NCBI GenBank assembly: GCA_964529175.1
Contig: CAZGVO010000009.1
Coordinates: 1 to 64,000, forward strand
DNA from: JAAFJM01 sp964529175
Lineage (GTDB): Bacteria > Bacteroidota > Bacteroidia > UKL13-3
Direction: 5' to 3'
DNA: 64,000 nt
Positions 17,626-24,888 of this stretch are shown piece by piece. Below the pieces are notes generated by a model. That model ran no database searches and was not told the origin of the DNA. It saw nothing but the letters and a program-made list of their open reading frames with translations. Every line of letters starts with the position of its first letter. The first letter of the stretch is position 1. A program made the position numbers and the translations under genes.

Positions 17626-17643
17626 TCCCGATAGCTATCGGGA
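17626..17643. repeat. Perfect 18-bp palindrome (REP-like)
   Basis: TCCCGATAGCTATCGGGA is a perfect palindrome, extended by CCGC/GCGG on either side. It shares the TCCCGAT...ATCGGGA core with elements at 15832-15847 and 44009-44023. It is 28 bases before the rlmD start. Confidence 0.8.
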
Positions 17644-17671
17644 TGCGGGAACTAAAAACAAAAATATAACT

Positions 17672-19081
17672 TTGAGCAAGAGAAAATTTAAACCATACGT
17701 TTTAGAAAATATTGAAATAATCAGTGCTGGCAGTGAAGGAAAAGCCATTGCAAAGCACGAAGGACAAGTAATTTTTGTTGATTTTGCTGTTCCTGGTGAT
17801 ATAGTAGATTTATATGTTCATAATAAAAAGAAAAGTTTTTGTTTTGCGCGTATTCATAAAATAGTAAAACCTTCAGATGAACGTATTGAGCCTTTTTGTG
17901 CTCATTTTGGAACTTGTGGTGGCTGTAAATGGCAACACATGAGTTACCCAATTCAGTTAAAATACAAGCAGCAACAAGTAATTGATGCTTTTGAACGCAT
18001 CGGTAAATTTCCTTTTCCAACTCCAGAAAATATAATTGGTTCAGCTCAAACTCAATATTACAGAAATAAACTAGAGTTTACCTTTACCGATAAAAAGTGG
18101 CTTGAAACGCTTGATAACAAAGATGAATTAACCGAAGCCGAGCATAAAGGTTTAGGTTTTCATATTCCTGGAAAATTTGATAAAATATTAGATGTTCAAA
18201 AATGTTATTTGATGGACGATTTGCACAATCAAATACGCAATACCATTAAAGAATTTTGTGTAAACCAAGGATTTGATTTCTTTAATGCACGCAGCCAAGA
18301 AGGTTTTATGCGTAATATGATTTTGCGTAATACCAGCTTAAATGAATGGATGTTGATAGTTGTTTTTAAACAAAATGAGGAAGAAAAAATCAATATTTTG
18401 ATGGAATATTTAAAAAATACTTTCCCTCAGTTAACTTCATTGCTTTATGTGGTAAACGATAAAATGAACGACACCATTCACGATTTGGATGTGCATGTTT
18501 ATGCCGGAAAATCGTACATGGTGGAGCAATTAGAAGATTTAAAATTTAATATTCAACCCAAATCGTTTTTCCAAACCAATACAGAGCAAACATTTAACTT
18601 ATACAACGAAGCACGTAAAATGGCCAATATTCAAAGCCATGAAATAGTTTACGATTTATATACTGGGGTGGGTTCAATAGCTAATTTTGTAGCTAAACAG
18701 GCCTTAACTGTGGTGGGTATTGAGTATGTGGAGCAAGCAATTATTGATGCGAAAGAAAATTCTGCTATCAATCAAATAAATAACACACACTTTTATGCAG
18801 GCGATATGAAAGATGTGCTGAACGATGAATTGATTGCAAAGCACGGTAAACCTGATGTTATTATTACTGACCCACCGCGCGCAGGAATGCATCCTGATGT
18901 AATCAATAAAATGTTGGAATTACGTGCGCCTAAAATTGTATATGTAAGTTGTAATCCTGCTAGCCAAGCACGCGATATAGCTATGATGCAAGAAGTTTAT
19001 AAAGTAACCAAAGTTCAAGCAGTAGATATGTTTCCGCATACGCATCATGTGGAATGTGTTGCTTTGTTAGAATTGATTTAG
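17672..19081 (+). CDS. rlmD: 23S rRNA (uracil-C5) methyltransferase RlmD
   Basis: A SAM-dependent RNA m5U methyltransferase of the RumA/TrmA group. An N-terminal TRAM domain (ISAGSEGKAIAKHEGQVIFV, PGDIVDLYV) precedes an iron-sulfur cysteine set (CAHFGTCGGCKWQ). The C-terminal Rossmann domain has VYDLYTGVGSIANF, the catalytic DPPRAGMHPDV and YVSCNPASQARD. The start must be TTG at 17672, since no ATG or GTG precedes the TRAM domain; this TTG is also the end of a TAACTTTG promoter-like box. The TAG stop overlaps a heptad array. Confidence 0.95.
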   Translation: MSKRKFKPYVLENIEIISAGSEGKAIAKHEGQVIFVDFAVPGDIVDLYVHNKKKSFCFARIHKIVKPSDERIEPFCAHFGTCGGCKWQHMSYPIQLKYKQQQVIDAFERIGKFPFPTPENIIGSAQTQYYRNKLEFTFTDKKWLETLDNKDELTEAEHKGLGFHIPGKFDKILDVQKCYLMDDLHNQIRNTIKEFCVNQGFDFFNARSQEGFMRNMILRNTSLNEWMLIVVFKQNEEEKINILMEYLKNTFPQLTSLLYVVNDKMNDTIHDLDVHVYAGKSYMVEQLEDLKFNIQPKSFFQTNTEQTFNLYNEARKMANIQSHEIVYDLYTGVGSIANFVAKQALTVVGIEYVEQAIIDAKENSAINQINNTHFYAGDMKDVLNDELIAKHGKPDVIITDPPRAGMHPDVINKMLELRAPKIVYVSCNPASQARDIAMMQEVYKVTKVQAVDMFPHTHHVECVALLELI

Positions 19082-19214
19082 TTGAGAATAGAGATTACAG
19101 AATAGAGAGATGAGGTTTCAGTTATGGTAGATTTATTATTTACAACCTTCTATTTTTTGTAATCTTCAAATCTTTCAATCAAAAAATCTCCAAATCAAAA
19201 AACCTTTAAATAAT
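19081..19214 (+). repeat. Heptad then octad repeats between rlmD and folK
   Basis: Five imperfect heptads (GTTGAGA, ATAGAGA, TTACAGA, ATAGAGA, GATGAGG) run from the G of the rlmD TAG stop to 19115. From about 19160 octads of the form AATCNNNN (AATCTTCA, AATCTTTC, AATCAAAA, AATCTCCA) continue to within a few bases of the folK start. Confidence 0.75.
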
Positions 19215-19218
19215 AGGT

Positions 19219-19698
19219 ATGAACCAAGCTTTTATTTTATTAGGAACAAATTTAGGTGATAAAAGAGCCAATTTACAGCAAGCTATTTTGTCAATAAGTG
19301 CTAATTCGATTTCTATTGTTTCTTACTCTGATATTTACGAAACTGCGGCTTGGGGCAATACCAATCAAGATAATTTTTACAACCAAGTAATTGAGGTAAA
19401 CACTGAATTATCAGCTAATGATTTATTAAAAAAGCTTTTGCAAATAGAAACCCAAATGGGAAGAGTACGCAATCAGAAATGGGAAGCCAGGATAATTGAT
19501 TTGGATATTTTGTATTTTAACCATGAAATAATTGATAATGAAAATTTAAAAGTTCCTCATCCTTATTTGCATGTTCGTAGGTTTACTTTAGCACCATTGG
19601 TACAAATAGCTTCTGAGTTTTTGCATCCAGTTTTCAATAAATCCAATACAGCACTTTTAGAAAATTGTAGCGATAACAGTGAGGTGAAATTGGTATAA
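19219..19698 (+). CDS. folK: 2-amino-4-hydroxy-6-hydroxymethyldihydropteridine pyrophosphokinase
   Basis: Transfers pyrophosphate from ATP to hydroxymethyldihydropterin in folate synthesis. It has LLGTNLGDKRANL at the N-terminus, SDIYETAAWG, NQVIEVNTEL, then the HPPK signature spread over WEARIIDLDILYFN and VPHPYLHVRRFTLAPLVQI. The 159 residues are typical for a monofunctional FolK. No other folate gene is adjacent. Confidence 0.96.
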   Translation: MNQAFILLGTNLGDKRANLQQAILSISANSISIVSYSDIYETAAWGNTNQDNFYNQVIEVNTELSANDLLKKLLQIETQMGRVRNQKWEARIIDLDILYFNHEIIDNENLKVPHPYLHVRRFTLAPLVQIASEFLHPVFNKSNTALLENCSDNSEVKLV

Positions 19699-19766
19699 AT
19701 ATTATTAAGTTTACATAATTTATTTAATTTAAAACGTATTTTCGTTACTCATTAAATTCGCTTATT

Positions 19767-20714
19767 ATGAAATTGATTTTCCATTTATTGATTATCCTAT
19801 TTTTAGGTTTTAGCAATATAAGTGCACAGATTAGACCTTTTCAAGGCATTTATAATTTAGATAGTTGTGATTTTGAAAGTAGTGCTTGTCCATATGTTAG
19901 TTTTACAAATGATAGCAATAATGTTTGGCAATTAGGTAAGCCTAATAAAGTACTTTTTGATAGTGCTTACAGTGGAAATAATGCAATAGTTACTGATACA
20001 ACTAATTCTTATCCCGTAAATAATCATTCATATTTTGATGTAAGAATTGTTTCAAAAAATAATGCCCCATATGGCAATAGAATTATAAGTTTTAAACACA
20101 AATTTGACACTGATAGTTTAAAAGATGGCGGTTATATTGAAGTATCTTACGATAATGGAAATACTTGGAACAATGTAATCAATCAAAATGGTGATCGTAA
20201 ACCTGCATTTTTTGCGACAGAAAATATGTATTCAAATAATGATTCTTTAAATAATGGGAAAGTAGGATTTTCTGGAAAATCGAAAGGTTGGATTTATTCT
20301 CGTATTCAGTGGGTTTGGGTTTTTGTATTGAAACAATATTCTGATACCATTTTATTACGATTTAATTTTATGAGCGATTCAATTCAAACTAATAAAGCAG
20401 GTTGGATAATTGATGATTTCATGATTTCGTATGTTGATCAAGGTAGTGGAGTAAATAGCATTTTGCAACGTGCAACTTATTTAGAAATATCGCCCAACCC
20501 AATAAATGAAAATACTAAAATTAATTTAATTGGAACTATTGGATCTAATTACAGCATAACTCTTTTAAACATCTTAGGGCAAACTGTTAAAAATATTGAT
20601 GTTATTGATCAACAGGCTATTTTAAACAATCAAAACTTAAAGCAAGGAATTTATTTTGTTCAATTAAAAAAAGAAGAACAAGTATTAGAAACTAAAAAAA
20701 TAATAGTAGAATAA
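19767..20714 (+). CDS. Secreted protein with T9SS sorting domain
   Basis: Has a signal peptide (LIFHLLIILFLGFSNISAQ) and a type A C-terminal sorting domain of about 75 residues (ISPNPINENTKINL, LLNILGQTVKNI, LKQGIYFVQLKKEEQ, ETKKIIVE). The middle (about residues 25-230) is beta-rich with Asp/Asn/Trp, for example FESSACPYVSF, ISFKHKFDTDSL, GGYIEVSYDNGNTWNNV, GWIIDDFMISY, the last being typical of MAM or jelly-roll domains of extracellular peptidase-like proteins. No catalytic motif is seen. Probably a surface-displayed binding protein. Confidence 0.87.
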   Translation: MKLIFHLLIILFLGFSNISAQIRPFQGIYNLDSCDFESSACPYVSFTNDSNNVWQLGKPNKVLFDSAYSGNNAIVTDTTNSYPVNNHSYFDVRIVSKNNAPYGNRIISFKHKFDTDSLKDGGYIEVSYDNGNTWNNVINQNGDRKPAFFATENMYSNNDSLNNGKVGFSGKSKGWIYSRIQWVWVFVLKQYSDTILLRFNFMSDSIQTNKAGWIIDDFMISYVDQGSGVNSILQRATYLEISPNPINENTKINLIGTIGSNYSITLLNILGQTVKNIDVIDQQAILNNQNLKQGIYFVQLKKEEQVLETKKIIVE

Positions 20715-20829
20715 TTTTTGATAATATTTTCTATATAAATACGCTATTCAATTCTAAATCTGAAGGAAATTTTAAAAACTTTTTCAATTGTAATTAATTA
20801 AAGGTTCAAAGAATTATAGCCTGACAGAA

Positions 20830-21414
20830 CTAATCTAAATTGGCAAAAACTTCATCTAAATTTAAAACAAAACCAAGCAAAATAGGAGTAACAATTTCAT
20901 CTCCAAGTGTGAGTAGTTTAGATGGTTGGTATTTGCCATTTACCAAAGTATAAACCAACATAGTTTGACTTTCAGGTTCAATTACCCAATATTCTTTCAC
21001 ACCAGATTCTTCGTAAACTTCGTATTTATTTTGAAGTTCTTTTTTGTTATTTCCTTTCGATAAAATTTCAATAATTAAATCGGGTGCTCCAATGCAGCCA
21101 GCATCGTCTAATTTAGTTGGGTCGCAAATTACACAAATATCGGGCTGAACTACTGTAAATATATCTTCGTTTTTTCTTGATTTTACTGGTAATCTCACAT
21201 CAAAAGGTGCAGAATAAACTTTACATTTTTGCCCTTCTAAAAGATTAAATATTTTACTACTAATTCTTATTGAAATAGTTTGATGTACTCTTTTGGGCGC
21301 GCTTAATTTATAAACTCGTCCTTTAATAATTTCAACCATTTCATCCATGGTCCATTTAAGGTAATCGGCATACGAGTAGTTACCAAACGATAAATCAGGC
21401 TCATTTACTTCCAT
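20830..21414 (-). CDS. Uma2 family (DUF820) PD-(D/E)XK nuclease-fold protein
   Basis: A 194-residue protein of the Uma2 family, common in cyanobacteria and also spread in Bacteroidota. The nuclease-fold core is visible: VQPDICVICD, GAPDLIIEILSKGN and KYEVYEESGVKEYWVIEPE supply the Asp, Glu and Lys of the fold. No substrate is known. The ATG at 21414 is preferred to TTG at 21438 because that TTG is the end of a TATTTTTG promoter box. It is 45 bases downstream of the photolyase on the same strand. Confidence 0.88.
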   Translation of the reverse strand: MEVNEPDLSFGNYSYADYLKWTMDEMVEIIKGRVYKLSAPKRVHQTISIRISSKIFNLLEGQKCKVYSAPFDVRLPVKSRKNEDIFTVVQPDICVICDPTKLDDAGCIGAPDLIIEILSKGNNKKELQNKYEVYEESGVKEYWVIEPESQTMLVYTLVNGKYQPSKLLTLGDEIVTPILLGFVLNLDEVFANLD

Positions 21415-21435
21415 TATTTGATTGATTATTTTATT

Positions 21436-21443
21436 CAAAAATA
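21436..21443 (-). promoter_or_regulatory. -7 box for the Uma2 gene
   Basis: On the minus strand TATTTTTG lies 21 bases before the ATG at 21414; a partial -33 CTTG is present 19 bases upstream. Its last three bases would otherwise be read as a TTG start. Confidence 0.5.
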
Positions 21444-21459
21444 GAATAAATTTATGGAA

Positions 21460-23052
21460 CTACAAGTTCATTTTAACTTGTTCAACAACCTTTTTACTTA
21501 CCTTTTTTGCGGCTTTTTTCTTGCGTTTAAATGTTGATTCTCTATCAACTACACCATCACCAAGTTTGACCTCTTCTTCCGTACTACGGTGTGATAATTT
21601 GTTCAAAATTTCATTTACCTCAACCCTTGAAGCCTTTGATTTTTTGATTCCCCATAAATTATCGCTAGCCATTTTAGTACTGATTTTTAAATCAACTATT
21701 GGGGTTGGATAATCTTTACCGATTACACAATTAAATTTTTGTTGCTGTTCCAAATTCATCAACCAAGGTTCGTGAATAAATTCGGTAGGTACCGTTGCTA
21801 GTTCAGGAATCCATTGTTTTATAAATTCGCCATTTTCATCGTGGTCGTACGATTGTTTAATGGGGTTATAGGTTCTAATAATATGTACGCCCATGGTGGC
21901 AGCTTGCATTTGAAACTGCGGATAATGTATTCCGGGTTCAAAATCTAAAAATTGTTGTGCTAAATGATGCACTCTAAAACGCCAATCTTGCCATAAATTA
22001 TGCGTTAAAAAACTAACTAACATAGCTCGCATTCTAAAGTTTAAATATCCAGTGGTTATAACCGAACGCATGCAAGCGTCAATAAGCGGATAGCCCGTAT
22101 TACCTGTTTTCCATGCAGTAATAAAAGCTTCATTTTTTTCTGTTCTTATTGAATTATAAGCTGAATTTACATTATTAAACTCCATGCTACAATCGGTTTC
22201 AAATTTTTGAATAAAATGGCAATGCCAATGCAAACGAGCTATAAAAAAATTAATAGCTCTTTTATTAGCAGTAGGTTTGTTTTTAGTAGCTATTACTGCT
22301 TGGTAAACCATGCGCATACTTAAATTTCCCCACGCTAAATAAGGTGAAAGGCGGCTACAACTTTTACGAGCCAATGCTGGTTTTGAAATATGTTTAGCAT
22401 AATTTATATGCCTGCTTGCTACAAACGATTGTAAGTATTGTAAAGCATAACTTTCGCCACCAGGTTGAAAATTTTTATTGTATGTTTTTACTGTTTCATC
22501 AATATTATAAAAACGAAGTTCATTGAGTAATCTTTCGTTTGGAATGAGTAAGTTTAGATCAAAACCAAATTGTGATGAACTCATGGTTTCTATCCATTTT
22601 TTATTCCAATCATTTGGGCGGTATTTTAAACCTCTAATTATGCCATCGCGTTTACATTCGGTCCAAGTAATATTGTTTTGCTTAAACCAATTTGCCATTT
22701 GTTTATCGCGCGTAAAACTTAAGCTGTTCCCAATTTCTTGATGGCTAAATACATGTTTTACATCAAACTCATTACAAAGCAAACTAAAAACTTCAATAGC
22801 CTCTTGGTAAGCAATAAAAATATTGTTTTCCATGCCTGAAAATGTTTGCAGTTTTTTATTCATATCGGTTAAACTTTGCCACACAAACTGATGATGACGC
22901 AAGCTGCTATCGGCATATTGCATTAAACTAGGTTCGAAAATATAAAGCAAAATAGTTTCTAATCCATTAGCATTGGCAAGGGCTAGTGGTTCATGGTCGC
23001 TTAAACGTAAATCGCGTTTTAGCCAAACTATATTGATAGGTTTTTTGCTCAA
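21460..23052 (-). CDS. Cryptochrome/photolyase family flavoprotein
   Basis: A 530-residue DNA photolyase/cryptochrome. The N-terminal alpha/beta domain opens with INIVWLKRDLRLSDHEPLALA, and the FAD domain shows ARKSCSRLSPYLAWGNLSMR, DACMRSVITTGYLNFRMRAMLVSFLTHNL (written in part) and DFEPGIHYPQFQMQA. It repairs UV-induced pyrimidine dimers or acts as a blue-light sensor; sequence alone does not decide. The C-terminal 25 residues are a lysine-rich tail (KRKKKAAKKVSKKV). The start is TTG at 23052, as no ATG precedes the VWLKRDLR strand. It is divergent from the DUF2805 and DUF2256 genes. Confidence 0.93.
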   Translation of the reverse strand: MSKKPINIVWLKRDLRLSDHEPLALANANGLETILLYIFEPSLMQYADSSLRHHQFVWQSLTDMNKKLQTFSGMENNIFIAYQEAIEVFSLLCNEFDVKHVFSHQEIGNSLSFTRDKQMANWFKQNNITWTECKRDGIIRGLKYRPNDWNKKWIETMSSSQFGFDLNLLIPNERLLNELRFYNIDETVKTYNKNFQPGGESYALQYLQSFVASRHINYAKHISKPALARKSCSRLSPYLAWGNLSMRMVYQAVIATKNKPTANKRAINFFIARLHWHCHFIQKFETDCSMEFNNVNSAYNSIRTEKNEAFITAWKTGNTGYPLIDACMRSVITTGYLNFRMRAMLVSFLTHNLWQDWRFRVHHLAQQFLDFEPGIHYPQFQMQAATMGVHIIRTYNPIKQSYDHDENGEFIKQWIPELATVPTEFIHEPWLMNLEQQQKFNCVIGKDYPTPIVDLKISTKMASDNLWGIKKSKASRVEVNEILNKLSHRSTEEEVKLGDGVVDRESTFKRKKKAAKKVSKKVVEQVKMNL

Positions 23053-23109
23053 ATTTTATTTGATTATTATTTTTAAACAACAAGCGCTGTTTTGTGTTTC
23101 AATAATTGT

Positions 23110-23388
23110 ATGAATAATTTAACTGAAATAGAAATTGACAGAATCATAGAAATGGCTTGGGAAGATAGAACTCCTTTTGATGCCATTAAATTTCAGTTTG
23201 GTGTAAGCGAAGCTGAGGTAATTAAACTAATGCGCAATCAATTAAAACCAAGCAGTTGGAGACTATGGCGTGAAAGGGTTAATCAAGGCGTTTCGCAAAA
23301 ACATGCTAAAAAACGCAATCCTGATATTGAGCGTTTTAAATGTACTTTACAACGACAAATTACTGGCAATAAAATTAGCAAACGATAA
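23110..23388 (+). CDS. DUF2805 (TIGR03643) family protein
   Basis: A 92-residue helical protein, LTEIEIDRIIEMAWEDRTPF then FQFGVSEAEVIKLMR and LKPSSWRLWRERV, ending in a basic tail. The middle looks like a helix-turn-helix, and the KPSSWRLWRERV block is the family signature. Function unknown. The ATG at 23110 is preferred over TTG at 23092. It is divergent from the photolyase and followed immediately by a DUF2256 gene. Confidence 0.87.
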   Translation: MNNLTEIEIDRIIEMAWEDRTPFDAIKFQFGVSEAEVIKLMRNQLKPSSWRLWRERVNQGVSQKHAKKRNPDIERFKCTLQRQITGNKISKR

Positions 23389-23526
23389 ATGAAAGGTGTA
23401 CAAAAGCAACATTTGCCTTCTAAAATATGTGTTACCTGTGGACGTCCATTTACTTGGCGAAAAAAATGGGAAAAAGTTTGGAATGAAGTGAAGTATTGCA
23501 GCGATAAATGTAGAGGTAAAGCTTAG
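23389..23526 (+). CDS. DUF2256 zinc-finger-like small protein
   Basis: A 45-residue protein beginning one base after the DUF2805 stop codon. It carries a CxxC pair (CVTCGRPFTWRKKW) and a second Cys pair (YCSDKCRGK), the DUF2256 pattern of a small treble-clef-like zinc knuckle. DUF2256 proteins are often encoded near photolyase or cryptochrome genes (recalled, not searched). It is probably cotranslated with DUF2805. Function unknown; a DNA- or protein-binding role is inference. Confidence 0.88.
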   Translation: MKGVQKQHLPSKICVTCGRPFTWRKKWEKVWNEVKYCSDKCRGKA

Positions 23527-23616
23527 CTTTTGTTTTTTACATATTACAAAAAAAGTTTTAAATGTTTTTTGTATTGAACATATTTTTATATATTTGTTTT
23601 TTAAAATAAACAAAAT

Positions 23617-24846
23617 ATGAAAAAGTTTACCTATAAAACAAACGAATTAGAAATAAAACGGATGTTTAATAATTTTTTGCTGCGCATAAAAAGAACTAAA
23701 GTTGAATATGTTCGAAACCTTATCAATGAAATAAATTGGAACGATAGGTTTATTGCCATTAAAGGCCCTCGCGGTTGCGGTAAAACCACTTTTTTGCATC
23801 AATATATCAAGCAAAATTTTGCATTAAATGAAAGCATTATTTACGTTTCGCTCGATGATGTTTTTTTTAGTAATAATCGTTTAATTGATTTTGTAGATGA
23901 TTTTGTGGCAAATGGAGGCACTCATTTATTTTTAGATGAAGTGCATAAATATCCAACTTGGAGTTTAGAGCTTAAAAGTATTTACGATAACCATATTGAT
24001 TTAAAAATTATTTTTACCAGTTCTTCGGTTTTAGAAATTTATAAAGGAAGTGCCGATTTAAGCCGCAGAGTAGTGGCTTACGATATGGAAGCACTTTCGT
24101 TTAGGGAGTTTATTTTGCTCAATTATGGCATCAATTTGCCAATTATTCCTCTGCCCGATTTATTAGAAAATCATATTGCATTAGCACTGTCTATTTCTGA
24201 AAAAATTAAGATTATTCCTGCGTTTAAAAATTATTTAGAACATGGTGTTTACCCATTTTTTACAGAAGGTAGCAGCAGTTATTCGCATAAATTGGGCAAT
24301 ACAGTAAACTTAATTTTAGAAACCGATTTGCCAGCTGTTTATAATATGGAATATAAAAATGTATTTAAACTCAAAAAACTCCTTCATTTTTTAGCTGTTT
24401 CAGGTCCGTATAAGCCCGATATTACTAAGCTTGCTGCGCAATTAGAAATTTCGAGGAACACGCTTTTGGCCTTTTTAAACTATTTACATACAGCCAAATT
24501 GATTAACTTACTAAAAACCGATAAAGGTGCTGAAAGTATTTTAACCAAACCCGAAAAAATTTATTTAAATAATACCAACTTAATGCATGCTTTGGCTGGC
24601 GAACCAAACGATATTGGCGCAGTTCGCGAAGTTTTTTTCTTTAATCAATTGGCAGTAAAACATACAGTTAGGTTTACTCCAACAGGCGATTTTTTAATTG
24701 ATAATAAGTTTCTTTTTGAAGTAGGAGGTAAAAACAAAACTTTTAACCAAATAAAAGACTTAACAAATGCTTACTTGGCCATTGATGGGGTGGAGTTGGG
24801 GATGGGTAATAAAATCCCTTTATGGATGTTTGGTTTTAGTTATTAG
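23617..24846 (+). CDS. AAA_14/DUF4143 family ATPase
   Basis: A 409-residue P-loop ATPase with Walker A GPRGCGKTT (residues 50-58) and Walker B HLFLDEVH (about 103-110), sensor-1-like IIFTSSS and RVVAYDMEALSFREF, then a winged-helix segment (LAAQLEISRNTLLAFLNYL) and a C-terminal DUF4143 domain. This family is frequent and mobile in Bacteroidota and archaea, with no settled function. It lies 90 bases after the DUF2256 gene. Confidence 0.93.
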   Translation: MKKFTYKTNELEIKRMFNNFLLRIKRTKVEYVRNLINEINWNDRFIAIKGPRGCGKTTFLHQYIKQNFALNESIIYVSLDDVFFSNNRLIDFVDDFVANGGTHLFLDEVHKYPTWSLELKSIYDNHIDLKIIFTSSSVLEIYKGSADLSRRVVAYDMEALSFREFILLNYGINLPIIPLPDLLENHIALALSISEKIKIIPAFKNYLEHGVYPFFTEGSSSYSHKLGNTVNLILETDLPAVYNMEYKNVFKLKKLLHFLAVSGPYKPDITKLAAQLEISRNTLLAFLNYLHTAKLINLLKTDKGAESILTKPEKIYLNNTNLMHALAGEPNDIGAVREVFFFNQLAVKHTVRFTPTGDFLIDNKFLFEVGGKNKTFNQIKDLTNAYLAIDGVELGMGNKIPLWMFGFSY

Positions 24847-24888
24847 TTAAATATTCAAAATTCCTTACTTTCGAATTTTTATAAAATA

